A stretch of DNA of 64,000 nucleotides from Caulobacteraceae bacterium (GCA_947441065.1 CANESI010000010.1:1-64000); one strand, 5' to 3'. Shown: positions 1-9,305, counted from the stretch's first letter. The notes: generated by a model from the sequence alone, not told the origin. A program made the numbers and translations.

Positions 1-1773
1 CGGCAAAGGTGTCCAGGTCAGTGAGGCGACCGTCGTCACCTCCGGGGTCTGGGCCGGGCGTTTGCCATTGAGCTGCGCTGCAGTGGTGCCGCCATCGACC
101 CGCGCATGGGTCGCCGAGATCGCCGCGCGCAGCTTGAGCGTCTGGGTCAGATCGGTCGAGGCTTCGGCTTCGATACCGTAGGCATCAATCTGTCCGGCAT
201 TTTGGCGCTGGCGAAGGACGCCGCCCGCCGGAATGAACCCGGCGGTTGGGAAGGTCTTTGGCCCGACTCCGACCGTGACATTGGTGATCGGGTCGCTGAT
301 GCGATTGACGAATCCGCCAAGGCTCCAGGTCCAAGCCTGATCGCCGCCGATGGCCAGATCAAGCCCGCCCAACCGCTCGGGCTTGAGGCCGGGATTGGCC
401 TCGGTCACGTCATTGCCAACGCGGAAGGGCCGATGAAGCTCATTCAAGGTCGGGGTCCGGAAACCGGAATAGACCGCGCTTCTGATCCACTGGTTCTCCC
501 CCAGACTGCGGCGAAGGCCAAGGCGGGCCGTGGGCTGGATGCCATCCTTATTAGCCGAGGTCTGATCTAAGGTCACGGCACCGGTCTGGATATCGCGCTC
601 GCGGCGGAAGCCATCACTGGCCGACCAGCGGTCCACCCGCGCCCCGCCGGCCAGCAACCAAGGCCCCATCTGGCGCGAGGCCTCGGCATAGGCACCGATC
701 ACCTGGGTCTGCCCCCCGGCGCGGCGATCGCGGGTAAAGACGCCGTTCAGATACCGGAACCTTTCGTGCACCTCGCCGTCGGTCAGTCGCGCGTCGGCTC
801 CGACCTCAGCACTCCAACCGGGCTGAACCCAGCGCCAAGCGGCGTTGGCGCCGTAGCCCGTCGAGGGGGTCTCATATTGCTCATTGGCTGGGGTGGTGGT
901 CGCCCGCCCTGCGGCCACGGCGGCGGAACTGTTGGCCAGATCGGACTGGCGAGCCCAAGCCTGCAGCCGCCAACCGGCCGCATTTAGCCTCGCATCGCGC
1001 ACCAGCGTCAGGCTGGCCTGCTGGCCCTCAACCCGGCTATTGGCCCCGCGAAGGCCAGCGCCTCGCCCTTCTTCATAGGCACCGATCCGCAGAGCCCCGA
1101 CGGCATTGCCAATATCGCCCTGCAAGCGAGCGGAAGCGGTCCATGTGTCCAGACCCGCCCGGACATCTGCCGCGCCCGCCTTTGCGCCGCGCACCGGCAC
1201 ATAGCCGTCCGACTGTTCCTTGCTGCCCACGATCAAGAGCGGACCCGTGGCCGCAGACAGGGCCAGCCTTTGTGCGCCCAATTCACCCGCCGAAAGGTCC
1301 AAGATATAGCCGCTATCCGGTCCGGCCTCATCAAGGCTGACCACACCGGTCAAGGCTCCTGCGCCATAGGCCCCAGCACCGGCACCACGAACGACCGAAG
1401 CTCCTGACAGACCTTCTGGAGGCAGCGCGGTCCAGATGACCCAACCGCCGAAGGGATCGTTTTGGGGCACGCCGTCGAGTGTCACGAGGGCCCGGCCAGC
1501 GCCGGACGGGGCTATGGCCCTCAAAGACACCCCTTGCGAGGTCGGATTGGCCGAAAGGCTGGAGGTGCGGCGAAACAGAGAGGCCCCCGGAACCGCTTTC
1601 AAAGCCTCGTCCAGACGCGGCGAGGCCTGTAGGTCCTGCGCCTTCAATCGAACGATAGAAAAGACCGGATCGGTGGGGGATGGAGACAGACGGGCCGCCC
1701 GAACGACGATGGTTTCAACCGGCGCGGCTTCGACCTGCGCGAGCGGTTGGGCGTTAGGCATATCCATAATCAT
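1..1773 (-). CDS. TonB-dependent outer-membrane receptor, 3' end cut by window edge
   Basis: The minus strand is open for 591 codons from ATG 1773 to the left edge. An in-frame TGA at 1798-1800 and an AGGA about 12 bases upstream fix the start. The N-terminal part reads as a plug domain (APVETIVVRAARL, then VTLDGVPQNDPFGG and VVRGAGAGAYGAGALTG). Beta-barrel text follows (YSGFRTPTLNELHRPF, NPGLKPERL), typical of vitamin or siderophore receptors. TonB receptors import large ligands across the outer membrane using TonB-ExbBD energy. The odd point is that no hydrophobic signal peptide is visible: the product starts MIMDMPNAQPLAQVEAAP, which resembles an already processed N-terminus. The ligand cannot be inferred. 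It is divergent from the PQQ dehydrogenase at 1952. Confidence 0.85.
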   Translation of the reverse strand, partial: MIMDMPNAQPLAQVEAAPVETIVVRAARLSPSPTDPVFSIVRLKAQDLQASPRLDEALKAVPGASLFRRTSSLSANPTSQGVSLRAIAPSGAGRALVTLDGVPQNDPFGGWVIWTALPPEGLSGASVVRGAGAGAYGAGALTGVVSLDEAGPDSGYILDLSAGELGAQRLALSAATGPLLIVGSKEQSDGYVPVRGAKAGAADVRAGLDTWTASARLQGDIGNAVGALRIGAYEEGRGAGLRGANSRVEGQQASLTLVRDARLNAAGWRLQAWARQSDLANSSAAVAAGRATTTPANEQYETPSTGYGANAAWRWVQPGWSAEVGADARLTDGEVHERFRYLNGVFTRDRRAGGQTQVIGAYAEASRQMGPWLLAGGARVDRWSASDGFRRERDIQTGAVTLDQTSANKDGIQPTARLGLRRSLGENQWIRSAVYSGFRTPTLNELHRPFRVGNDVTEANPGLKPERLGGLDLAIGGDQAWTWSLGGFVNRISDPITNVTVGVGPKTFPTAGFIPAGGVLRQRQNAGQIDAYGIEAEASTDLTQTLKLRAAISATHARVDGGTTAAQLNGKRPAQTPEVTTVASLTWTPLP

Positions 1774-1861
1774 TCGAGACGTCGTCCTGTTTAAAGATCA
1801 AACCCGACCGAAGGCGCTTAATGGGCGCGAAGCAACCCTTTATTGGCCCTTGAACCGTTGC

Positions 1862-1877
1862 CATCGGCGCGCCGATG
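1862..1877. repeat. 16-bp perfect palindrome between divergent genes
   Basis: CATCGGCGCGCCGATG equals its own reverse complement. It lies between the TonB receptor and the PQQ dehydrogenase, which diverge here, so it is placed to act as an operator for either gene. No regulator is encoded next to it and no second copy was noticed. Confidence 0.35.
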
Positions 1878-1951
1878 CAACATGATCGGTGTCAACCTAG
1901 ATACTAATCAATCGTCTCGCGACAAGTGGGTCGAAATCAGGGTGGGAACAG

Positions 1952-4057
1952 ATGGGTAAATTTACAATCATTGGGGCGCTAACCGCGTCCCTGCTTTTAG
2001 CAGCATGTCAGCCCGGCCCTAAGGCGGGCAAGGTCGATGCCGTTCGCTTGACCGCGGCCGATGCCGATAGCAGTAACTGGATGTCCTATGGACGGACCTA
2101 TTCGGAACAGCGCTTCAGCCCCCTGACTCAGGTCAATACCGACACGGTTGCGAAGCTGGGCGTGGCCTGGTCGCACGAATTTGACACTGACCGCGGTCAA
2201 GAGGCCACGCCTCTGATCATCGACGGCACCCTCTACACCACCACCAACTGGTCCAAGGTCTATGCGTTCGACGCCAAGACCGGCGCGCCCAAGTGGTCCT
2301 ATGACCCCAAGGTCGATGGCAAGCGCGGCTTCAGCGCCTGCTGTGACACAGTCAATCGCGGCGTCGCGGTTTGGAACGGCATGGTCTATGTCGGAGCCCT
2401 CGATGGCCGCCTGATCGCTCTGGATGCCGAGACCGGCAAGGTCAAATGGTCCGTCGTGACCGTCGACCAGTCCAAGCCCTACACCATCACCGGTGCCCCC
2501 CGTGTCATCAAGGGCAAGGTCATGATCGGCAATGGCGGCGCCGAATATGGCGTGCGCGGCTATCTGTCAGCCTATGACGCGGCCACCGGCAAGATGGCCT
2601 GGCGTTTCTATACGACCCCCAATCCAGAGGGTAAGCCAGACGGCGCGGCCTCGGACAAGATTTTGGCTGAGAAGGCCAAAGGCACTTGGTTCGGTGAAGG
2701 TTGGAAGAAGACCGGCGGCGGCGGCACCGTGTGGGACGCCATGGCCTATGACCCAGACCTCGATATTCTCTATATCGGTACCGGCAATGGCTCGCCTTGG
2801 AACCATCTGAAGCGTTCGGACGGCAAGGGTGACAACCTGTTCCTGTCCTCCATCGTGGCGCTCAAGCCCGACAATGGCGACTATGTCTGGCACTATCAGA
2901 CCACCCCCGCCGACAGCTGGGACTATACCGCCACGCAGCACATCATGCTGGCCGAAATGGATATTGACGGTAAGGCCCGAAAGGTCGTGATGCAGGCCCC
3001 CAAGAACGGCTTCTTCTACGTTCTGGACCGCGCGACCGGCGAACTGATCTCGGCCAAGAACTACATCCCCATCACCTGGGCCACGGGCGTCGACCAGAAG
3101 ACTGGCCGTCCCATCGAGGTGCCCGGCGCACGGTATGAAAAGAACCCTGCCCTGGCCATGCCCGCCCCCTATGGCGGTCACAACTGGCACCCGATGGCCT
3201 ACAGCCCCAAGGAAAACCTCGTCTATATCCCAGCCATGACGGTGCCTTTCGGCTATATGGATGACGGCAAATATACCCATCAGCAGGGCAAGTGGAATGT
3301 CGGCATTGATACGCTGGCCACCGCCCTTCCAGACGGTGACGCGGCTCGTAAGGCTGTTAAGGCCATGATGAAGGGCCACCTGATCGCTTGGGATCCCGTC
3401 GCGCAAAAGGCACGCTGGACCGTAGAACACCCCTATTTCTGGAACGCTGGCGTTCTGGCAACAGCCGGTGATCTGGTGTTCCAAGGCTCGGCTGAAGGCG
3501 TTTTCGCAGCCTATAATGCCAAGGATGGCTCCAAGGTTTGGAGCTACAAGACCCATAACGGCATCATTGCAGCCCCCTCGACCTATTCGATCGATGGTGA
3601 GCAATATATCGCCCTGATGGTTGGCTATGGCGGCGCGGCACCTCTGGCGGCGAATGTCTTCCTGCCCGACCGTCAGCGTCTGCCAGGCCGTCTGATCGTC
3701 TTCAAGCTGGGCGGAACCGCCAAGGTTCCCGAACAGCCTCTGGCGGAGAAGATGCAGATCGACCTGACTGGCGTGACCTCTAAGGGCTCCGTCACAGATG
3801 GCTTCGCGCTCTATCACGCCAACTGCTCGGTCTGCCACGGTGCGAGCGTCTCTGGCACCTATCTGCCAGACCTGAAGACATCGCCGATGTTGCTGTCAGC
3901 CGAAAACTGGAAGTCCGTCGTCATTGATGGCGCGCGCCAGCCCATGGGCATGATCAGTTTCAAGGACTATCTGACCAACGATCAGTCCGAATCGATCCGG
4001 GCCTATGTCCTGAGCGAATCCGCTAAGGCCAAGGCCGAAATGGCGAAAGCCAAATAG
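1952..4057 (+). CDS. PQQ-dependent quinohemoprotein dehydrogenase with C-terminal cytochrome c, lipoprotein
   Basis: A 701-residue product that oxidises alcohols (or aldehydes or similar substrates) in the periplasm with PQQ and passes electrons to its own heme. Residues 1-19 form a lipoprotein signal with lipobox LAAC (Cys19). An eight-bladed quinoprotein propeller follows, with the vicinal disulfide pair Cys130-Cys131 (SACCDTVNRG) that stacks on PQQ, the DSWDYTATQ segment typical of the active site, and repeated W-docking motifs. The C-terminus carries CSVCH at 625-629 as the heme c site. The overall plan matches type II quinohemoprotein alcohol dehydrogenases. The lipid anchor is unusual for the family. 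No PQQ synthesis genes lie in the window. Substrate is unknown. Confidence 0.92.
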   Translation: MGKFTIIGALTASLLLAACQPGPKAGKVDAVRLTAADADSSNWMSYGRTYSEQRFSPLTQVNTDTVAKLGVAWSHEFDTDRGQEATPLIIDGTLYTTTNWSKVYAFDAKTGAPKWSYDPKVDGKRGFSACCDTVNRGVAVWNGMVYVGALDGRLIALDAETGKVKWSVVTVDQSKPYTITGAPRVIKGKVMIGNGGAEYGVRGYLSAYDAATGKMAWRFYTTPNPEGKPDGAASDKILAEKAKGTWFGEGWKKTGGGGTVWDAMAYDPDLDILYIGTGNGSPWNHLKRSDGKGDNLFLSSIVALKPDNGDYVWHYQTTPADSWDYTATQHIMLAEMDIDGKARKVVMQAPKNGFFYVLDRATGELISAKNYIPITWATGVDQKTGRPIEVPGARYEKNPALAMPAPYGGHNWHPMAYSPKENLVYIPAMTVPFGYMDDGKYTHQQGKWNVGIDTLATALPDGDAARKAVKAMMKGHLIAWDPVAQKARWTVEHPYFWNAGVLATAGDLVFQGSAEGVFAAYNAKDGSKVWSYKTHNGIIAAPSTYSIDGEQYIALMVGYGGAAPLAANVFLPDRQRLPGRLIVFKLGGTAKVPEQPLAEKMQIDLTGVTSKGSVTDGFALYHANCSVCHGASVSGTYLPDLKTSPMLLSAENWKSVVIDGARQPMGMISFKDYLTNDQSESIRAYVLSESAKAKAEMAKAK

Positions 4058-4072
4058 GTCGATCTAGACCCT

Positions 4073-4102
4073 CAGGGACTCCCTCGAAAGACGGGTCCCT
4101 GA
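4073..4102 (+). terminator. Hairpin after the PQQ dehydrogenase
   Basis: CAGGGAC pairs with GTCCCTG across a loop of about 16 bases, 15 bases after the stop codon. It has no T run of its own, so it may be an RNA-stabilising or accessory hairpin in front of the stronger terminator at 4116. Confidence 0.35.
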
Positions 4103-4115
4103 ACCGATCCAGATC

Positions 4116-4148
4116 AACCCTCTCCCTGACCTCAGGGGGAGGGTTTTT
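4116..4148 (+). terminator. Rho-independent terminator of the PQQ dehydrogenase
   Basis: AACCCTCTCCCTGA and TCAGGGGGAGGGTT form a 14-bp stem with one wobble pair and a 2-base loop, followed by a T run. The stem text resembles the arms of repeat family A, so this may be a decayed copy of that repeat now used as a terminator. Confidence 0.75.
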
Positions 4149-4309
4149 CTATGGGCCGCTGACCTGTACCCACATTGACGCGCTGTTCGATCGCGAGGTT
4201 ACCCAAAGAAATTACTATCACTATTTAAGAATTTAATGTTTAAACCACATTTATAGACTGTAAATTGAAATTGATTCCGATAGCTGACAAGGTGTGGATT
4301 CTCAAGACG

Positions 4310-5050
4310 ATGAAAACGATAGCTTTCATTTCGAATAAGGGCGGAACCGGCAAGACCACCCTGTCGGTGAATATGGCGGTCACCGCTCATAACCTTGGAT
4401 ACAGGGTTATGATTGGTGATTTGGACCCCCAAAGATCATCCGTCGACTGGGCCAAAGGGCGCAAGGCGGACGGCCCAGCAGTCAGTCCGTTCAAACGCGG
4501 CTCACTCTTCCCCGCGCAATTTGCGGCGGACAGGGCCGGGCTCGACCTTCTCATTCTCGACACACCCTCAGCCTCTCCGGAAATCTCGCTCCAAGCGGCA
4601 AAGGCGGCCGACCTATCGGTGCTGGTCTCCCGCCCGACGGTGATGGATCTGCGAACCATGACTGACATGGTCACGACCCTGAAGTCACTCAAACTCAAGA
4701 GCGTCATTCTGCTCAATCAGGCCCCATCACAACGCAATGGTCGGGAGCCGACCTTGGTAAAGGAAGCGATCGACATTCTTGTCGGCTTTGGCCTTCCTGT
4801 CGCGCCCTGCTGTTTTCGCTCCCGGACGGCTTTTCAGGCCTCCATATCCTGCGGACTGTCGGCGGCTGAACAGTTTCCAGGCAGCGCGGCTGCGAAGGAG
4901 ATTGAGGCCGTTTGGGCCTATCTTGCTGACCAGCTTGCGCTCAAAAGCAAACTGAAAACCCCTAGCCCAAAGATCGAAACGCCAGAGCGACTACAGTCCA
5001 TCTGGTACAGGCCGCGCATGCAGGTCGATCCCCAAGCCCTTGCAGGCTAG
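4310..5050 (+). CDS. Orphan ParA-family ATPase
   Basis: A 246-residue P-loop ATPase of the ParA/MinD class. It has the deviant Walker A KGGTGKT at 10-16 with the signature Lys10 and Lys15, a DLDPQ motif after strand 2, and a Walker B-like LLILDTPSAS. Such proteins position chromosomes, plasmids or protein clusters. The frame opens at TTG 4265, but the ATP site normally starts close to the N-terminus, so ATG 4310 is preferred; no strong RBS precedes either. No N-terminal HTH and no ParB gene are present, so this is neither a plasmid ParA nor the chromosomal ParAB pair. The next plus-strand gene is TipN-like, and TipN is known to interact with ParA in Caulobacter. Its stop shares a CTAG with the convergent gene at 5047. 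Confidence 0.85.
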   Translation: MKTIAFISNKGGTGKTTLSVNMAVTAHNLGYRVMIGDLDPQRSSVDWAKGRKADGPAVSPFKRGSLFPAQFAADRAGLDLLILDTPSASPEISLQAAKAADLSVLVSRPTVMDLRTMTDMVTTLKSLKLKSVILLNQAPSQRNGREPTLVKEAIDILVGFGLPVAPCCFRSRTAFQASISCGLSAAEQFPGSAAAKEIEAVWAYLADQLALKSKLKTPSPKIETPERLQSIWYRPRMQVDPQALAG

Positions 5051-5352
5051 CCATTAGCGCGCAGGGCAAGCGGGTCTTTGTCGACGTCGTCGTTCACGCC
5101 TTCAGCCAGCCATGCAGCCTGAACCCCGGCAACGGTTAGGCGACATACCAGCCAATCGGGCGCGAGAGGATTGGCGAACCAAGGCTCGGCCCATCCGCAG
5201 TCGACGCAGGACTGAATGATCGCCGAATGGATCCTCTGACCACTGTCATCGAACAGGGGCAGCTTATAGCCCGGCTGGTTCAGACCCATGCACAGATAGA
5301 GCAACTCACCCTTGCGGGGCTGCCTGCCATTCTTTGGGTCAAACCTGCTCAT
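5047..5352 (-). CDS. Small Cys-containing protein of unknown function
   Basis: A 101-residue product from ATG 5352. It contains a CVDCGW motif plus two further cysteines (LYLCMG and LVCRL), which could bind a metal, but no known domain is recognised. It lies between the ParA-type gene (convergent, stops sharing CTAG at 5047-5050) and the TipN-like gene (divergent, about 210 bases away). The acidic C-terminus (NDDVDKD) and Lys/Arg-rich start give a charged protein with no membrane segment. The frame is fully open, has a proper ATG and is not a shadow of another gene, so it is likely real. Confidence 0.6.
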   Translation of the reverse strand: MSRFDPKNGRQPRKGELLYLCMGLNQPGYKLPLFDDSGQRIHSAIIQSCVDCGWAEPWFANPLAPDWLVCRLTVAGVQAAWLAEGVNDDVDKDPLALRANG

Positions 5353-5565
5353 CGCGCCTGAGATTCCAACCCTTGAGACATGATTTCCGAAAACAAAACC
5401 CTATAACGGCTCCATCTCGTCCTTGTCCCCAACAATAGGCATGGCCTATCCGAAGAAAAGCGTAAAAGCATCTTTGCGGACGCCCTGTTACTCGATAGTT
5501 TTCCGGAAGCGGATGAACCCTCCGGCACCTATTTTCCGGTGTGCATGCCGCAGACAAGGTCGGCA

Positions 5566-8286
5566 ATGAAGGTCAAAAAGACATCAGGCTCTGGAAGCGG
5601 CGCGTCCAATATCGGCGATGCGACGACCCAAGCGCCGTTTGACGCCGCCACAGATGGGCCAAACTCTGCCTATGACTATAGCCCAACAGCGCTTGAGCCC
5701 GATGCCGAGCCCCCTCACGGCACCCGCAATCCGCTTGAGAAGGCCTCAGCCGCCATGGCGCAGCGCGACACTGAGACCCGGCTGACCGAAACGGGCTTGC
5801 AGGACGATGACCTTGAGACGCCCACACAGATGCGTTCTGATCAGTCGCTCGGTGCCCTCGCCACAACGGATCAAGCAGTCGAGGTCGAGACCAGCCCAGA
5901 AACCTCTCCCACGCAGCAAGACGAGACGCCCCTCTTTGCGCCGCGCGTTGTTACTGGTCCGGCTAGGCCGAAGACCGCCACCAAGCGCACTACGGCCTCA
6001 CTGGAGGTCTATCTGTTCGCGCTCCTCGCCTCGGCCCTGTGGATCGGCGGATTGCTAGCCTTTGCCGTCGGATTTCAAAGCCGCGTGGGCCCCTTTGCCT
6101 TCGAACCCTTTACCACGGCGGTCTTCGGCTTCTTGGCCCTCGCCCCGGTCGGCTTCATCGGCTTCTCGGCCTTTGCCTTCAATCAAGGTGCCCGGTTCGC
6201 GCGCGAGGCTGAGCGGGCCAAGGGTCTGGCCGAGGATCTCGCCGCTCCGGTCACCAACGCCGCTGTGGCGGCAGGGTCAGCCGTTGCCGCCATCCGTTCG
6301 GAGATCAATGGGGCAACCGATGCTGCCAGCCGGGCGCGGATCGAACTGACCGCCCTGCGCGAAGGTCTGGCCGAAGAAACCCGCCGCCTCCTCGAAGCGG
6401 CCAACGAGTCGATCCGCACGACCCAGCACGTGACCCAAGTGATGAGCGAAGAACGAGAAGCCCTCGGCCGGGTCACCTCTGCGCTCGATCATCAGGCCGA
6501 CCGCGTGGTCAGCAGCGTCGAGCGTCAAGCCCGGATGGTCGCCGAAGCCTCTGATCTGGCGGAGACCCAATTGCGCGAAGCCGAAGCGTCCCTGACCGCG
6601 CGGGCCGCCGACCTGACCGCCGCCGCCGAAGATGCCAATCGCGGCACCCAGGCGGCTGGCCAAGGCCTAGAGGTCCAGATCGAGCGTCTCGAAAGCGCAA
6701 GCCGCACGGTTTATGATCGCATGAGCGACGCCGACGCCGGAATGGATCGGCAAAGGGTCATGTTGTCCGCCACCGTCGACAGCCTAAAGGCCGAGCAGGA
6801 ACAGTTCGAGCAGACCTTTGCTGAACGCCACGACCAGTTGGCCATTCTGGTCAGCCAGTCGATTGAGGCTGCGAACGCCGTGACCCAATCGGTCACCGAC
6901 GCCAATCAGCAGTTCGATGATCTCGCAGGCACCAGCATTGACCGCGCCGAGGCCATGAGCGATGCCGCCCGCCAACACAGGGCCGCCATTGCCAGCGCCG
7001 CTGTTGACTCGCTCAGCGCCCTGACCGACGCATCCCTGCGCCACCGCGACGTGCTTCTGGCTGAAACCCAGTACATGATCGACACGATGGTGCAGGCCGC
7101 CGAGGAGGCCCGTCTGGCGGCTGAAGAGCAGATGGCCCACGTCAAGGGACAGATCGATCAGTTGGGCGAGGCCTCCTTCACCGCTGGTCAACAGGCTGAA
7201 GCCATGTTCGAGGCGCGCCTCAGCGAAGCGCGGACCTTGATTGAACAGTCCGCTCGCCTTGCCGAAGAGGCCGGCGCGCGCTCGTCAGAGCAATTGACCG
7301 AGGGGCTGGTCTCGACCCGCGCCGTGGTGTCTGAATTTGCCGAGCTTCTGGCCAGCCTCGAAGCGCGCATGGCCAACCTGCCCAAGGAAGCGGCACGTCA
7401 GGCTGAGATCGTCACCTCAGGACTGGCTCAAGGCCTGATCCAAGGCATTGAGGACCTGACGCTCGCCGCGCGGCGCGCCGCTGAGGACAGCCAGACCTTC
7501 GATGTTGAGTTCAAAGATCGCGTCCGGCGCAACTATGAGGCGCTCGGCCTTGCGGTCATGCAGTTGGAAGCCATGGGCAAGAGAACCCCGTCGCCGGTCT
7601 CTGCCCCCTTAGCCGAAAGGCCACCGCTGGCGGTCAGTTCCAGCTTACGCCAACCCGTCGCGGGTCGCCCCGTCTTGCGCACGCCACCGGCCTCACCGAC
7701 AAGGCCTGCCCCCCTCACGCGGCCCTTGGTCCGTCCCGACGACAGTCCGCCGCGTCCGCGCCTGAAATTGACGCCCGCCATTGAGGCACCGCCTGCTCCG
7801 ACCCCAGCACCAACCGCTGAACCGGTACCTTCCGTCACACCTGTGAACCTTGGCAGCGGCGCGGAAAAGTCTGACCAATGGACGTGGAAGGACCTTCTGA
7901 CCTCACTGGAAGAGGACTTTGTCGAGGATGAACAGCTTGGGCCGATCTTGGCTCAGGAGATCCACGATATGAAGATCGACACCCAATCGCTTCTACCAAG
8001 GGCAAGCGTTGAGGAGATCGCTTCATCGATCAATGCTGGCGACTATGATGCGGCCTTGGATAAGGTCACCGCCTTGGCCCAGAACTCGATCCGCCGCCTA
8101 GCCAAACGCCTGCAGTCTGACCGGGGCCTGATGACCAAGGCTGAGCGGTTTGTCGAAATTCAATCCAATATGATCGTCGATGCCGCCTCGCGCGATCGCG
8201 AGGGCTTCCTCATGCCGACCCTTTTGTCCAATGAGCAGGGCCGCGCCTATCTGCTCTATGCCGCAGCCCTCGCCGATACGGAATAG
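5566..8286 (+). CDS. tipN: TipN-like polar membrane coiled-coil protein
   Basis: About 906 residues from ATG 5566, which has AAGG 9 bases upstream; GTG 5539 or ATG 5545 would add a few residues. The order is a charged N-terminal region (1-145), two membrane segments (about 149-170 and 181-206), a long Ala/Glu/Arg-rich coiled coil (about 210-660), a Pro-rich linker (about 674-770) and a conserved acidic and helical C-terminal block starting SDQWTWKDLL. This is the plan of Caulobacter TipN, the birth-scar or new-pole marker that orients the division axis and affects ParA-driven chromosome segregation. The assignment rests on architecture and length, not alignment. The epimerase gene follows after 11 bases. 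Confidence 0.62.
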   Translation: MKVKKTSGSGSGASNIGDATTQAPFDAATDGPNSAYDYSPTALEPDAEPPHGTRNPLEKASAAMAQRDTETRLTETGLQDDDLETPTQMRSDQSLGALATTDQAVEVETSPETSPTQQDETPLFAPRVVTGPARPKTATKRTTASLEVYLFALLASALWIGGLLAFAVGFQSRVGPFAFEPFTTAVFGFLALAPVGFIGFSAFAFNQGARFAREAERAKGLAEDLAAPVTNAAVAAGSAVAAIRSEINGATDAASRARIELTALREGLAEETRRLLEAANESIRTTQHVTQVMSEEREALGRVTSALDHQADRVVSSVERQARMVAEASDLAETQLREAEASLTARAADLTAAAEDANRGTQAAGQGLEVQIERLESASRTVYDRMSDADAGMDRQRVMLSATVDSLKAEQEQFEQTFAERHDQLAILVSQSIEAANAVTQSVTDANQQFDDLAGTSIDRAEAMSDAARQHRAAIASAAVDSLSALTDASLRHRDVLLAETQYMIDTMVQAAEEARLAAEEQMAHVKGQIDQLGEASFTAGQQAEAMFEARLSEARTLIEQSARLAEEAGARSSEQLTEGLVSTRAVVSEFAELLASLEARMANLPKEAARQAEIVTSGLAQGLIQGIEDLTLAARRAAEDSQTFDVEFKDRVRRNYEALGLAVMQLEAMGKRTPSPVSAPLAERPPLAVSSSLRQPVAGRPVLRTPPASPTRPAPLTRPLVRPDDSPPRPRLKLTPAIEAPPAPTPAPTAEPVPSVTPVNLGSGAEKSDQWTWKDLLTSLEEDFVEDEQLGPILAQEIHDMKIDTQSLLPRASVEEIASSINAGDYDAALDKVTALAQNSIRRLAKRLQSDRGLMTKAERFVEIQSNMIVDAASRDREGFLMPTLLSNEQGRAYLLYAAALADTE

Positions 8287-8297
8287 CCATCATCGCC

Positions 8298-9278
8298 GTG
8301 CGCCAACTGACCTTTAGCGACGAGCGCTGGCCCATTGCGGGCGGCTTTGTCATCGCGCGCGGGGCCAAGACCGAGGCCCATGTGGCACTGGTCACGATCA
8401 CCCAAGATGGCATGACCGGTCGCGGTGAAGCCGTTCCCTATGGCCGTTATGGTGAGACCATGGCCGGGGTGCAGGATCAGATTGAGCAGGTTCGGGCCGC
8501 CATTGAGGCCGGTGCTGACCTTGCCGCGCTGCAGACCCTCCTGCCCGCTGGCGCGGCCCGCAATGCGCTGGACTGTGCCCTCTGGGACCTTCAGGCCAAG
8601 CAAACGGGCGTTCCCGCCGCCGCACGCGCGGGCTATGCGCGTCTGGACCCAGTCAAGACGGCCTACACCATCAGCCTTGGCACGCCCGAAGCCATGGGTG
8701 AGGCCGCTGCGAGGTCCGCGAAACGTCCCATGCTCAAGCTGAAGATCGGCGGGCCAGATGATCTGGACCGGGTCGAGGCCGTCCGGGTCGCCGCCCCGCT
8801 GACCCGACTGGTGGTCGACGCCAATGAGGCCCTCAGCTTTGACGATCTGGTCCGCCTGGCCCCGGACTTCGCCAAGCTGGACGTCAAGCTGATCGAACAG
8901 CCCCTCAAGGCGGGAGAAGATGAGGCTTTGGAAGGCTATCAGAGCCCGGTCCTCCTCTGCGCCGACGAGAGCCTGCACACGCGCCAAGACATTGCCCTCT
9001 GCGCCCGGCGCTATGGGGCGGTCAATATCAAGCTCGACAAGACCGGCGGCCTTACCGAGGCCCTCCTCCTGAAGGCAGAGGCGCAGGCCTTGGGCCTAGA
9101 GGTCATGGCCGGTTGCATGGTGGCCACGTCCCTCTCTATGGCCCCCGCTATGATCATCGCCCAAGGGGTCGGGTTCGTAGATCTCGACGGGCCACTCCTC
9201 TTGGCCAAGGACCGCGAGCCGGGATTGGAATTTGTTGGCTCCGTGATCATGCCGCCAAGCCGCGACCTTTGGGGGTGA
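8298..9278 (+). CDS. Dipeptide (L-Ala-D/L-Glu) epimerase, enolase superfamily
   Basis: A 326-residue protein of the muconate-lactonising/enolase group. It shows the KxK pair Lys147/Lys149 (LKLKIGG), metal ligands in VDANEA (Asp174), LIEQPL and CADES (Asp223), and the opposite-face base Lys245 (INIKLDKTGG). This set identifies L-Ala-D/L-Glu epimerases, which convert the murein dipeptide L-Ala-D-Glu to L-Ala-L-Glu so it can be recycled. Other dipeptide specificities occur in the family. It starts at GTG, 11 bases after the TipN-like gene, so the two are probably co-transcribed. Confidence 0.88.
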   Translation: MRQLTFSDERWPIAGGFVIARGAKTEAHVALVTITQDGMTGRGEAVPYGRYGETMAGVQDQIEQVRAAIEAGADLAALQTLLPAGAARNALDCALWDLQAKQTGVPAAARAGYARLDPVKTAYTISLGTPEAMGEAAARSAKRPMLKLKIGGPDDLDRVEAVRVAAPLTRLVVDANEALSFDDLVRLAPDFAKLDVKLIEQPLKAGEDEALEGYQSPVLLCADESLHTRQDIALCARRYGAVNIKLDKTGGLTEALLLKAEAQALGLEVMAGCMVATSLSMAPAMIIAQGVGFVDLDGPLLLAKDREPGLEFVGSVIMPPSRDLWG

Positions 9279-9305
9279 GCCTTTAGTTCGACGGGCCGTG
9301 GACGA

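Noticed and set aside
2567-3838. 423-codon ORF antisense to the PQQ dehydrogenase
   Set aside because: It lies wholly inside a strongly supported gene. Long antisense frames are expected in GC-rich DNA, and the text has no domain.
4310-5050. Plasmid partition ParA or MipZ
   Set aside because: No ParB, no HTH and no replication gene nearby; the N-terminus does not match MipZ as I know it.
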